This document shows positions 24,340-32,931 of a stretch of DNA of 64,000 nucleotides, in pieces. The stretch spans positions 1-64,000 of the forward strand of contig CAJTQF010000004.1 in assembly GCA_910578565.1 (NCBI GenBank), written 5' to 3'. The DNA comes from an uncultured Christensenella sp. (GTDB lineage: Bacteria; Bacillota; Clostridia; Christensenellales; Borkfalkiaceae). Numbering within the stretch: position 1 is the stretch's first letter; the number at the start of each line of letters is the position of its first letter. A model generated the notes under the pieces. It was not told where the DNA came from and ran no database searches. It worked only from the letters and a program-made list of their open reading frames with translations. Both the position numbers and the translations under genes were made by a program.

Positions 24340-25214
24340 TTTCTTATAAAGAAAAGTACAATGAATATTTGACCGGTTTTGACAGTTTGCTTGAAGATTT
24401 TTGCCACGGGCTAAACTGCAAGCCCGAAAAGTTGGCGAAAAGTTTAAAATACAGTTTAAAATCCGGCGGAAAAAGGTTAAGACCTGTACTTATGTTCGCC
24501 GTGGGTGAATTATTGGGTGTTGAACGCAAAAAATTATCGAATTTTGCCCTTGCTCTCGAATTAATACATACTTATTCTCTTATTCACGACGATTTGCCGG
24601 AAATGGATAACGGTGACTACCGCCGCGGCAGATTGACGAACCATAAAGTTTTCGGTACGGGGAATGCGGTTCTTGCTGGCGACGGGCTATTGAACACTGC
24701 TTATTCATTGCTTTTCGGCGAATGTTTTAAGGGGAACGATTATGTTTCCGCCGCAAAATTTATATGTGATTGCGCAGGAATAAACGGAATGATTGCAGGG
24801 CAGTCCGCCGATCTCGAACACGAAAACGATGAATGCGTAGATGAATCCGTATTAAACTTTATTTATGAAAATAAGACGGCGAAGTTACTGGTTGCCGCAG
24901 TAGTCGTTCCCAGCATACTTTGCGGGGGGAAGTATTATGCAGAGCTTAAAACTTTCGGAAGCGTTCTTGGCAATTTGTTTCAGCTAACGGACGATATTCT
25001 GGACGTCGAAGGCACTTTTGAGCAATTAGGCAAAAGCACAGGCAAAGACAAAGCAGAAGGGAAATATACTGGCGTAAGGCTTTACGGCTTGGACGGTAGT
25101 AAAGTGCGCGCAGACGTTTTGGCGGACAAATGTACTGGGATATTGGAAAAATTCGACGGCGATATTTCATTCTTAAAGGATTTGGTCCAGTTCGTCAGAC
25201 AAAGAATATTTTGA
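24336..25214 (+). CDS. ispA: Polyprenyl (farnesyl) diphosphate synthase
   Basis: A 292-residue trans-prenyltransferase that condenses isopentenyl diphosphate with allylic diphosphates to give farnesyl-PP. The first aspartate-rich motif is in HDDLPEMDNGDYRRG and the second in QLTDDILDVEG. TTG start at 24336 behind AAGGAG. Upstream of the OLE RNA, as in other OLE-bearing Firmicutes, and in the same neighbourhood as dxs. Confidence 0.93.
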   Translation: MISYKEKYNEYLTGFDSLLEDFCHGLNCKPEKLAKSLKYSLKSGGKRLRPVLMFAVGELLGVERKKLSNFALALELIHTYSLIHDDLPEMDNGDYRRGRLTNHKVFGTGNAVLAGDGLLNTAYSLLFGECFKGNDYVSAAKFICDCAGINGMIAGQSADLEHENDECVDESVLNFIYENKTAKLLVAAVVVPSILCGGKYYAELKTFGSVLGNLFQLTDDILDVEGTFEQLGKSTGKDKAEGKYTGVRLYGLDGSKVRADVLADKCTGILEKFDGDISFLKDLVQFVRQRIF

Positions 25215-25221
25215 TATACTG

Positions 25222-25250
25222 TTGACTTTTTTGCATACTTATGCTAAAAT
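25222..25250 (+). promoter_or_regulatory. Sigma-A promoter of OLE RNA
   Basis: TTGACT (25222-25227), 17-base spacer, TAAAAT (25245-25250). Predicted start about 25257, three bases before the 5' strand of the terminal stem of the RNA. Confidence 0.82.
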
Positions 25251-25257
25251 ATGAACA

Positions 25258-25849
25258 TTGATATAGTGGTGCAGTATTCTAGTCAATACCCATTGATACG
25301 AAGACGGGGGTAAAATACCGTTAAAGGGCATATCGATGAAGTTTCTGGTGTTTGCTTACTTTGCCAAAAGCGGGTGAATGCTGGGAGTAAAGGTTTATGG
25401 GAGCTTGGTAACGGCATACCGCAGCCTAACCCATTTACCGTGGAGGCTGCCGGATTTTATTTTCGGCAGTATAAACCTGCTATCAGGCGAAAGCTTGGTA
25501 CAGAGTAGCCTGCCTTGAGTGAAGTCAGCGGATAGCGGATTCACGATTTCAAACGTATGGCCAGACGTTGGAATCTATTGCCGCTTGAAATTGATTTTGC
25601 AAAAGAGGATAAGCTCAGTGGTTATTGTCAAGGAAAGCTTCTAGACTGATTTTATATTAGAGATTACGGTGTGGACTAAGTGGCGATTCGGTTATGCGCT
25701 TAGCGCGTTCAGACTCTTAAAAGGAAACTGCTCTTACGGCGACGGGGAGTGAGTGTGAGGGAAATCCTACCGAACCTTAAGCCGCAAAGTTTATTTAATA
25801 TAAACCACTATATCGTTATTTTTTTGCGCACGCGGACGTGCGTATTTTT
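25258..25849 (+). ncRNA. ole: OLE RNA (ornate large extremophilic RNA)
   Basis: A gene-free stretch of about 590 bases with a promoter at its start and a terminator at its end. The ends pair in an 11-bp stem (GATATAGTGGT at 25260-25270 with ACCACTATATC at 25804-25814), and the interior is rich in local stems and GGAAAC/GGGAAATCC-type motifs. The decisive evidence is context: OLE RNA lies between ispA and dxs and just upstream of the gene for its membrane partner OapA, as here. OLE is an abundant membrane-associated RNP implicated in alcohol, cold, Mg2+ and energy stress. I recognised it by size, position, terminal pairing and neighbour, not by a covariance search. Confidence 0.85.
25827..25849 (+). 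terminator. Terminator at the OLE 3' end
   Basis: CGCACG (25827-25832), loop CGGA, CGTGCG (25837-25842), then TATTTTT. It follows the closing stem of OLE and precedes oapA, so oapA expression needs readthrough or an unseen promoter. Confidence 0.78.
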
Positions 25850-25865
25850 AAAATTTGTAAATATT

Positions 25866-26450
25866 ATGGAAAGTGACAGTAATTCTAACCAACGGAAATT
25901 AAAAAGAAAAAAACATAAACACAGTGTGCCGCCCTGGCTTGTCTGGGGCTTGAGCGTACTCGTTTTATCGTTTGCGCTTACCGTTCTTTTCAGTTTTCTG
26001 ACTGAAGTTTCGGTTAAAGACAGCCCGCTTTATGTTTGTCTGATAGTGCTTATTGTACTGTTAGTTGTAAATATCGTATGCGACGTTTTGGCAAACGCTA
26101 TAATTTCGTGCAATCCAGAAGCGTTTCACGCTATGGCGTCCAAAAAGATTAAAGGCGCTAAGCGTGCCGTTAGTTTTTGCCGTAATGCAACTAAACTTTC
26201 GAGTATATTTGCAGATGTTATCGGTGATATCTGCGGAATCGTCAGCGGTGCGGCAGGCACTGCGTTGGTGGTTCATTTTGCCGTTTCGGGAAGTATATAC
26301 GAACTGATTGTGTCAATCGGCGTAAGCGCCGTAATAGGCGCGCTTACCGTGGGCGGTAAAGCGATTTTTAAACATTTTGCCATAAAATATAATAAAAAAA
26401 TAGTTTTCGGCTTTGCGAAATTTACCACAGTCTTTAAAAAGGAAAAGTAA
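25866..26450 (+). CDS. oapA: OLE-associated membrane protein OapA
   Basis: A 194-residue membrane protein. A basic N-terminus (KLKRKKHKH) precedes about four hydrophobic segments in two halves: WLVWGLSVLVLSFALTVL plus a second segment ending VNIVCDVL, and DVIGDICGIVSGAAGTALVV plus a last segment near IGVSAVIGALTVGG. The paired Asp-containing helices (D-x-x-x-D) match OapA, which forms the OLE RNP at the membrane. ATG 25866 is chosen because the upstream frame belongs to the OLE sequence; the ribosome site is poor. The stop overlaps the dxs start (TAATG). Confidence 0.85.
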   Translation: MESDSNSNQRKLKRKKHKHSVPPWLVWGLSVLVLSFALTVLFSFLTEVSVKDSPLYVCLIVLIVLLVVNIVCDVLANAIISCNPEAFHAMASKKIKGAKRAVSFCRNATKLSSIFADVIGDICGIVSGAAGTALVVHFAVSGSIYELIVSIGVSAVIGALTVGGKAIFKHFAIKYNKKIVFGFAKFTTVFKKEK

Positions 26451-28183
26451 TGCTTGAAAATATTTCATCAAAACAAATAAAAAAAATGACTTTGCCGCAA
26501 CTTACTTCGCTTTGTGAAGAGGTGCGGCAAATGATTATTTCAACGGTTTATAAAAACGGCGGGCATCTGTCGTCTAATCTCGGCGCAGTAGAGCTTACTG
26601 TGGCAATGCATTATGTATTTGATTTTCCCGAAGATAAAGTTGTTTTTGACGTCGGGCACCAGTGTTACACGCATAAACTTTTATCCGACAGATACGGTTC
26701 TTTTAACACAATACGTAAAAAGGGCGGCATTTCGGGATTCCCTAAGCGCGAAGAAAGCGTATACGATTGTTATAATACAGGGCATGCGGGTACGTCTGTT
26801 TCTGCCGCGCTCGGTATTGCCAAAGCCCGCGATATTAATAATAAAAATTTTAACGTTATTGCGGTTATAGGCGACGGTTCATTCAATAACGGACTCGTAT
26901 ATGAAGCATTTAACAGTCTGCGTTTATTGAATACGCGTATTCTCGTTATCTTGAACGACAACGGAATGTCTATTGCTCCGACGGTGGGAAGCATTCACGA
27001 ATATCTTGAAGTTTTAAGCGCTTCGGACGAGCATAAAGCCAAAAAGGAAAAGCACGCAAATATTTTTGAGCGTTTCGGTTTTGCTTATGACGGAGTTTAT
27101 GACGGAAACGACCTGGCGGTAATGATTGAGAAACTTACCGCTGTTAAAGAAAAACTTAAAACGCAGTCGGTAATTTTACATATTTTTTCAAAAAAGGGGA
27201 AGGGTTATTCTTTTTGTGAAGAAAACCCCGAAGCAACCCACGGTATTTCGATAAGCAGTAGCGACAGTATTTCGAAAGAGTATTCAGAAGTGTTAGGTGA
27301 AAAACTTACAAAACTTGCCGAAAAGGACGAAAGGATTGTTGCCGTTACGGCTGCAATGACTACAAGTTTAGGACTTAGCGGTTTTTTTGAAAAATTTCCG
27401 GAACGTTCTATAGACGTAGGAATTTGCGAAGAGCATGCAACCATTCTTTGCGCTGCAATGGCAACGGAAAACTTGAAGCCTTACTATGCCGTTTATTCAA
27501 CGTTCTTGCAGCGTTCGTTTGATGAAATTATAATTGATATATGCAGCCAGAATTTGCCGGTTACTCTGTGTATTGACCGTGCGGGCATTTCGGGTTCGGA
27601 CGGGGAAACGCATCAAGGCGTCTTTGATTTGTCATTTTTAAATCCTATACCGAATTTGACCATTGCTGTGCCTAAAGATTTGAAAGAGTTTTCTGATATG
27701 CTTGAATTCAGCACTAAGTTTAATGCTCCGCTTGCAATACGTTATCCGAGAGAAGGTAAAAGAATTTTTAAAAGTTTTTCCCCCATTGTTTACGGAAAAT
27801 GGGAAGAGATGACTTTATTGACGGGGAAAGCGGTATTGATAGCGTGCGGTGAACATCCGGTGACTTTGGCGATTTATGCCGCGCAAATGCTTGAATCGGA
27901 AGGGATAACCGCCAGAGTAATAAATGCACGTTTTGTCAAACCGCTTGATACCGAATTATTGAATAATATTAAGGAGCAATATATTGTAACTGTTGAAGAC
28001 AATATGTTGATTGGCGGATTCGGTTCTTTGATAAACAACTTTTTTGCCGGCAAAAATAAAATTATAAAAAATTTCGCATATAAAGATAGTTTTATACCGC
28101 AGGGCGGGAGATGCGAACTTATGGAAGATTTCGGATTAAGTTGCAAAGCGATTGCAGACTATATTAAAAATGCGATTAGATAA
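26450..28183 (+). CDS. dxs: 1-deoxy-D-xylulose-5-phosphate synthase
   Basis: A 577-residue thiamine-diphosphate enzyme making DXP from pyruvate and glyceraldehyde-3-phosphate, the entry to the MEP isoprenoid pathway. HLSSNLGAVELTVAMHYVF, the ThDP-binding GDGSFNNG and the second-domain DRAGISGSDGETHQGVFD are visible. It is about 40 residues shorter than typical, mainly in the linker near 270. It overlaps tlyA by 14 bases. Confidence 0.95.
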   Translation: MLENISSKQIKKMTLPQLTSLCEEVRQMIISTVYKNGGHLSSNLGAVELTVAMHYVFDFPEDKVVFDVGHQCYTHKLLSDRYGSFNTIRKKGGISGFPKREESVYDCYNTGHAGTSVSAALGIAKARDINNKNFNVIAVIGDGSFNNGLVYEAFNSLRLLNTRILVILNDNGMSIAPTVGSIHEYLEVLSASDEHKAKKEKHANIFERFGFAYDGVYDGNDLAVMIEKLTAVKEKLKTQSVILHIFSKKGKGYSFCEENPEATHGISISSSDSISKEYSEVLGEKLTKLAEKDERIVAVTAAMTTSLGLSGFFEKFPERSIDVGICEEHATILCAAMATENLKPYYAVYSTFLQRSFDEIIIDICSQNLPVTLCIDRAGISGSDGETHQGVFDLSFLNPIPNLTIAVPKDLKEFSDMLEFSTKFNAPLAIRYPREGKRIFKSFSPIVYGKWEEMTLLTGKAVLIACGEHPVTLAIYAAQMLESEGITARVINARFVKPLDTELLNNIKEQYIVTVEDNMLIGGFGSLINNFFAGKNKIIKNFAYKDSFIPQGGRCELMEDFGLSCKAIADYIKNAIR

Positions 28184-28925
28184 ATTTCTTTCGGAAAAAT
28201 ACGGATCGAGAGCGAAAGCTGTTGCGGCAATCAAAGGCGGATTGGTTCTGCTAAACGGCAAAACGTGCGCGCCGTCATACGAAGTAAAAAAAACCGATAA
28301 ATTTGAATTTTTGCAGGCGAAAGAAAACTTTGTTTCTGCTGGCGGGTTCAAATTGAGCAAAGCTATAAAAGATTTTGCTTTCAGCGTTAAAGATAAAATT
28401 TTTGCCGATATCGGGGCAAGCACGGGAGGATTTACAGATTGCCTTTTTCAGAACGGCGCAAAAAAAGTATACTGTATCGACGTAGGCGAAAGTCAGCTTG
28501 ATAAAACTTTGTTTGATAAAAACATAGTTGTTATTGACAATTTCAATGCCAGAAATCTCACCCGCGATTTATTTTATGAAAAACTTGACGGCGTTGTTAT
28601 AGACGTGAGTTTTATTTCGCTTACATATATATTAGAAGCGGTGTGCAATCTTATTGAAAACGGAGCAAATGTAATTGCGCTTATAAAACCGCAGTTTGAA
28701 TGCGAAAGCAGAAACGTAGGTAAAAACGGTATAGTCAAAGACGCGGAAACCCATAAGAGAATAATTGAAAAAATTTATAATTTTGCCGTAAGCATAAATC
28801 TTGCACCGATAGGCGTTACTAACGCGCCAATAATTACCGGTAAAAATAAAGAATATCTTATTTTGCTTGAAAAAAGCGGGAAACCGGTAGATTTTAAAAA
28901 TTTGTTAAAGTTTGTAAAATTATAA
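28170..28925 (+). CDS. tlyA: TlyA/YqxC family S4-domain rRNA methyltransferase
   Basis: A 251-residue protein with an N-terminal S4 RNA-binding domain (MRLDKFLSEKYGSRAKA, LVLLNGK) and a FtsJ-like Rossmann methyltransferase domain (ADIGASTGGFTDCLFQNGA; KPQFE near 180). TlyA methylates 2'-O positions of 16S/23S rRNA; the Firmicute YqxC is the same family. ATG 28170 begins the S4 domain exactly and overlaps dxs by 14 bases. Confidence 0.93.
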   Translation: MRLDKFLSEKYGSRAKAVAAIKGGLVLLNGKTCAPSYEVKKTDKFEFLQAKENFVSAGGFKLSKAIKDFAFSVKDKIFADIGASTGGFTDCLFQNGAKKVYCIDVGESQLDKTLFDKNIVVIDNFNARNLTRDLFYEKLDGVVIDVSFISLTYILEAVCNLIENGANVIALIKPQFECESRNVGKNGIVKDAETHKRIIEKIYNFAVSINLAPIGVTNAPIITGKNKEYLILLEKSGKPVDFKNLLKFVKL

Positions 28926-28942
28926 AAATATGTGCGTTTTGA

Positions 28943-28971
28943 TTGCATATTTGTATAAAAAGTTGTATTAT
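28943..28971 (+). promoter_or_regulatory. Candidate promoter giving a leaderless nadK mRNA
   Basis: TTGCAT (28943-28948), 17-base spacer, TATTAT (28966-28971). Transcription would begin at about 28978-28979, at the GTG start codon itself. Confidence 0.5.
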
Positions 28972-28978
28972 AGTGTAT

Positions 28979-29791
28979 GTGAAGGCTGGTATATATTATA
29001 ATAAAAATTATCTGACCGAAAATAAGCCTTATTGTGAAAAGATCAGGAAATCGCTTGAGCGACATAAAGTATCTTGTAGTTACGTAAATAATTTTTGCGA
29101 TTTGGACGGGCTGGATATTCTTTTTGTGCTTGGCGGCGACGGAACTATTTTAAATATCGCTTCAGAATGTGCAAAACGGCAGGTCAAGATAATCGGTATC
29201 AATTACGGTCATCTCGGTTTTTTGGCTGAGTTCGAAAGGGAGAAGGTTGACGACGCAATAAATCTTATTTGCAGTGGCAAATACGAGACTGAAAAAAGAA
29301 GCCTTTTGGAAGTTAATTGTAACGGTACAAGCTATTTGGCATTGAATGATTTGGTAGTTCAGAGAAACACGGGTGGCAATAGTTTCAACAATACTGTCAG
29401 ATTGCAGGCGCGCATAAACGGTTCGGTTGTAGATAATTTTGCCGCGGACGGCATTATTGTAAGCACGCCTACTGGTTCGACGGCATATTCGCTTTCGGCA
29501 GGCGGTTCGGTTTTAACGCCCGATATTAACGCTTTCATTATGACGCCTGTTTGCGCACATTCCCTTCATTCGCGTCCGGTGGTGTATAACGATAATTCGG
29601 TTCTCGAAATATTTAAATACGATGATGATACGCCGCTGAATATTGTGGTGGACGGAAAAGTAGTATCGGTTATAGGTAAAAATGCAGTTATAACAGTAAA
29701 AAAGTCACCGATTTGTATTGAGTTTATAACACGTAGCGACAGTGATTTTTTCAATAAATTATTTATAAAACTTAACATTTGGAGTAAGTAA
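28979..29791 (+). CDS. nadK: NAD kinase
   Basis: A 270-residue enzyme making NADP from NAD and ATP. LFVLGGDGTILNIA is the nucleotide-binding GGDGT motif, followed by GINYGHLGFL, NDLVVQR and the ADGIIVSTPTGSTAYSLSAGG block. Start GTG 28979 (VKAGIYYN) matches where the family begins; another GTG lies six bases upstream. No ribosome site is seen, and a candidate promoter places the mRNA 5' end at this codon. argR begins one base after its stop. Confidence 0.92.
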   Translation: MKAGIYYNKNYLTENKPYCEKIRKSLERHKVSCSYVNNFCDLDGLDILFVLGGDGTILNIASECAKRQVKIIGINYGHLGFLAEFEREKVDDAINLICSGKYETEKRSLLEVNCNGTSYLALNDLVVQRNTGGNSFNNTVRLQARINGSVVDNFAADGIIVSTPTGSTAYSLSAGGSVLTPDINAFIMTPVCAHSLHSRPVVYNDNSVLEIFKYDDDTPLNIVVDGKVVSVIGKNAVITVKKSPICIEFITRSDSDFFNKLFIKLNIWSK

Positions 29792-30241
29792 ATGCATAGA
29801 AACGCCAGACAACAGAAAATTCTTGAAATAATTAACGCCAAAGAAATAGATACGCAGGAAGAACTTTGCGCCGAACTTAATTTTGAAAATTTTAAAGTTA
29901 CTCAGGCAACGGTATCGCGTGACATAAAGGAGTTAAAGCTCTACAAAGTTTCGGGCAAAGAAAAAAAGTACAGATATGCCTGCCTTGAAAGCGATGATGA
30001 AACGGTTTCAAGTAAAATGAAGAATATTTTCCGCGAATGCGTTCAGACGATTAATTACGCGGGCAATATCATTGTTATAAAAACAATGCGCGGAAACGGT
30101 GCAACGGCGGGCACTTTTGTGGATTCGTTGCAAATGAAAGAAATTATCGGTAGCGTTGCCGGCGACGACACGCTTTTGATTGTCGTTGATACAACCGAGA
30201 ACGCGCAAGTAATTATGCAAAAGTTAAGAGAGTGTATGTAA
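29792..30241 (+). CDS. argR: Arginine repressor ArgR/AhrC
   Basis: A 149-residue hexameric regulator. The N-terminal winged HTH reads RQQKILEIINAKEIDTQEEL ... VTQATVSRDIKELKL (shown in parts) and the C-terminal arginine-binding/oligomer domain holds GNGATAGTFVDSL and GSVAGDDTLLIV. It represses arginine biosynthesis and activates catabolism. Here, as in most Firmicutes, it lies just before recN. Confidence 0.95.
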   Translation: MHRNARQQKILEIINAKEIDTQEELCAELNFENFKVTQATVSRDIKELKLYKVSGKEKKYRYACLESDDETVSSKMKNIFRECVQTINYAGNIIVIKTMRGNGATAGTFVDSLQMKEIIGSVAGDDTLLIVVDTTENAQVIMQKLRECM

Positions 30242-30245
30242 TCAG

Positions 30246-31928
30246 ATGTTGAAAAGATTGTACGTTAAAAACGTAGCCTTAATTTCCGAGGCGGATATTG
30301 AGTTTGACCGCGGTCTTAACGTATTGTCGGGAGAAACGGGGTCGGGTAAGTCGGTTATACTCGACTCAATTAATTTTGTTCTCGGTTGCAAAGCCGACCG
30401 TACGATGATCCGCTACGGTGAAAACGAAGCGTTTGTACGGGCGGAGTTTGTCCTTGATAAAGATTCCGAAGCTGTTAAAATTTTAAACGGTTACGATATC
30501 GAAACAGACAGCGACATTATTATTTCGCGTAAACTTTCATCTGACGGTAAAGGCAGTATTAAAATTAACGGCAACAGCGTAACAGCTTCTATGTTAAAAA
30601 GTATAACGCAGCACCTTGTTGACGTCCACGGTCAAAGCGAGCATTTTTTTCTTTTAAGCGAAGAAAATCAGTTAAAGTTGGTTGATAGCCTTGGCGGTCT
30701 TGAAATTGACGGAATAAAAAGCGAACTATCCGCTTTAATTTCTGAAAAAAGGCAGTTAAAATCTAAAATAAACTCTCTCGGCGGCGACGAAAGCGAGCGC
30801 GCAAGAAAACTCGATCTTTTAGAATACCAGATTAACGAAATTAAAACGGCGGATCTCAGAGAAGGAGAATATCAGGAACTGAAATCCCGTCAACAGATAT
30901 TGCTTAACGTTGAAAAAATTATGTCTGCGATTAACGAAGCGCGAAACATACTCGGCGGCGACGGCGGGTGTGGCGATGGGCTTGTTTCTTCGATGCATGC
31001 ATTAAACGGTATTACGGCAATAGATGATAGTTACTTACAAATTTATAACCGTCTTGAAGGGGTCAGCGCTGAAATAGAAGATATCAGTGAAACGCTTACT
31101 GATTTTGCGGACAACCTTTCATTTGACGAGAGTGAAATAAAGCAGATTAGCGAAAGACTTGAGCTTATTAAAACTTTAATAAAAAAGTACGGCGCTGATG
31201 AAAAACAGATTATCGGTTATTTGGAAAAGGCGCAAACCGAATATGAAGCAATTTCAGACAGTGCAACCTTGATTGAGAAATTTAACCGTCAAATCGGCAT
31301 ATGTGATGAAAAAATTTACTCGCTATGTATTCGGCTTACCAATTTAAGGAAATTAACTGCACAGCATTTTAGCGAAAGCGTTGTAAAAGAATTAAAAACT
31401 TTGAACATTCCCGACGCGCAGTTTGGCGTAAAGTTTAACGATTATGACATAACAACTGCGGATTTACAAAACGTTAATGGTTCGGACGTTATTAGTTTTG
31501 AGTTTTCGGCAAATAAAGGCGAGCCGAAAAAACCGTTAAATAAAGTAATGAGCGGGGGAGAAATGAGCAGGTTTATGCTTGCAATTAAGACTCAACTTAA
31601 AGATTTGAACGGTATAACAACTTACATATTCGATGAAATTGATGCAGGAATAAGCGGTTTTACCGCGTCTACTGTAGCCAGAAAGTTTATAGACATTTCA
31701 AAACATACACAGATTTTGGCTGTTTCACACTTGCCGCAAGTATGCGCGGCAAGCGATGCTCAGTTATTAATATATAAGGTAGAAGAAAACGGTAAAACAA
31801 TAACAAAGGTTAAAAAATTAACCACAAGTCAGAAAGTTGAAGAAATCATACGGCTTACTGGCGGTAACGCAATTTCAGATGCGGCAAGGCTGCATGCAGA
31901 AGAGCTTATCAATCAATTTAAAAATTAA
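30246..31928 (+). CDS. recN: DNA repair protein RecN
   Basis: A 560-residue SMC-like ATPase acting in double-strand break repair. Walker A GETGSGKS (29-36), long coiled-coil segments (about 165-365), signature LNKVMSGGEMSRFMLA and Walker B YIFDEIDAGISG followed by AVSHLPQVCA are all present. Standard length. It follows argR by four bases and is the last gene before a terminator. Confidence 0.96.
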   Translation: MLKRLYVKNVALISEADIEFDRGLNVLSGETGSGKSVILDSINFVLGCKADRTMIRYGENEAFVRAEFVLDKDSEAVKILNGYDIETDSDIIISRKLSSDGKGSIKINGNSVTASMLKSITQHLVDVHGQSEHFFLLSEENQLKLVDSLGGLEIDGIKSELSALISEKRQLKSKINSLGGDESERARKLDLLEYQINEIKTADLREGEYQELKSRQQILLNVEKIMSAINEARNILGGDGGCGDGLVSSMHALNGITAIDDSYLQIYNRLEGVSAEIEDISETLTDFADNLSFDESEIKQISERLELIKTLIKKYGADEKQIIGYLEKAQTEYEAISDSATLIEKFNRQIGICDEKIYSLCIRLTNLRKLTAQHFSESVVKELKTLNIPDAQFGVKFNDYDITTADLQNVNGSDVISFEFSANKGEPKKPLNKVMSGGEMSRFMLAIKTQLKDLNGITTYIFDEIDAGISGFTASTVARKFIDISKHTQILAVSHLPQVCAASDAQLLIYKVEENGKTITKVKKLTTSQKVEEIIRLTGGNAISDAARLHAEELINQFKN

Positions 31929-31991
31929 AAAAATCAGCGGCTTTACCGTAATTCCCATAGGGAATTTATTAAAACGCAAATAAAGAGATTT

Positions 31992-32017
31992 AGGCATAGC
32001 GTTAAGCTGTGCCTTTT
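31992..32017 (+). terminator. Terminator after recN
   Basis: AGGCATAGC (31992-32000), loop GTTAA, GCTGTGCCT (32006-32014, one G-T pair), then TTT. A second short palindrome (ATTCCCATAGGGAAT) lies upstream near 31950. The rest of 31929-32162 has no other feature I can support. Confidence 0.75.
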
Positions 32018-32098
32018 CTGTATTTTTTTCGTGTACGAACTAGGCTACTCGTAGCTTAGTGATATATATGTTTTATATTTCCCGCAAAATTCAATCGG

Positions 32099-32127
32099 TT
32101 GTGTTCTTTCATTTTTCGTGATATAAT
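32099..32127 (+). promoter_or_regulatory. Sigma-A promoter
   Basis: TTGTGT (32099-32104), 17-base spacer, TATAAT (32122-32127), 35 bases before ATG 32163. Confidence 0.75.
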
Positions 32128-32162
32128 GACAGTAAGATAAACAGTAATTTAGCGGAGATTAA

Positions 32163-32732
32163 ATGAAAACACAAAAAGACAGTAAAAAACAGTACGCAAA
32201 AATAGTTTTAATTATCTCTTGCGTTTTTGCGGTTATATCAAGTGTCTTGCTTGTTATTACAATATGTGAGTTTCCGCAAGCGTTAAAATACCCAAAAGCA
32301 GTGAAGTATTTATACGAAAACGGCATTGAGGTTGATGCTCATTATAAGTACTATTATGATGATTATAGATTAACAAATCCAGACGAACCTTATATGAGAA
32401 TATGGCGCGGGCGTTTTCACATAGTATATGAATATATTGATGCCAATGGCAACACATATACAGATGAATATTTAGATACCGTTGAATGCACAACAAGAGA
32501 TGAGTTGAGTGCGCGAGAGCTGTATATTAAGCAAATGATAGCCGACGAACCGATAATGAAAATGCTTATTGCCGATAATGGGATGTGCTGTCTGTCTGTT
32601 AATAAGGAATCATTAAAACGCAATACAGCTTTAATCGTTTACAGTATTTTAATTCCGGTTTCGTCGGTAGTGTTAGGCTTATGTATATTCGGAATTGTAC
32701 GCCAGTCTAAAAAATTGCGACAGTTAAGATAA
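32163..32732 (+). CDS. Two-pass membrane protein of unknown function
   Basis: A 189-residue protein with a basic N-terminus, a membrane segment at about 15-38 and another at about 155-178. The region between is polar and beta-rich with a GNTYTDEYLDTVECT stretch, the layout of DUF3592-type proteins (two helices around an external beta domain), though the match is loose. GCGGAG precedes the ATG. It has its own promoter and terminator and sits between recN and spoIVB, which are usually adjacent, so it is probably a local insertion. Confidence 0.65.
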   Translation: MKTQKDSKKQYAKIVLIISCVFAVISSVLLVITICEFPQALKYPKAVKYLYENGIEVDAHYKYYYDDYRLTNPDEPYMRIWRGRFHIVYEYIDANGNTYTDEYLDTVECTTRDELSARELYIKQMIADEPIMKMLIADNGMCCLSVNKESLKRNTALIVYSILIPVSSVVLGLCIFGIVRQSKKLRQLR

Positions 32733-32781
32733 TCAAAATAAGGTAAATTTCAACTTATCTTTGAAAATAAATGTGTATTTA

Positions 32782-32814
32782 AAAAGCTCTCGAACATATC
32801 GTTCGAGAGCTTTT
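32782..32814 (+). terminator. Strong terminator
   Basis: AAAAGCTCTCGAAC (32782-32795), loop ATATC, GTTCGAGAGCTTTT (32801-32814): 14 perfect base pairs. Confidence 0.88.
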
Positions 32815-32931
32815 GTCATCGCTTGAAAGTACAACTCTTAAAAATTTAGTATTTGATTCCCTATTAGAGGTGTGCTTTTACCGCTGATTTTTTTGTATAT
32901 TGCCGTCAATCTTGCACACAATACTACTGTT

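Noticed and set aside
25749..25866. Longer start of the OapA gene (GTG 25749)
   Set aside because: This segment is the 3' part and terminator of OLE RNA; the extra residues are not like an OapA N-terminus.
32895..32926. Sigma-G promoter for spoIVB (GTATA ... AATACTA)
   Set aside because: The spacing (about 20 bases) is too long and the start would fall on the ATG; evidence too weak to list.
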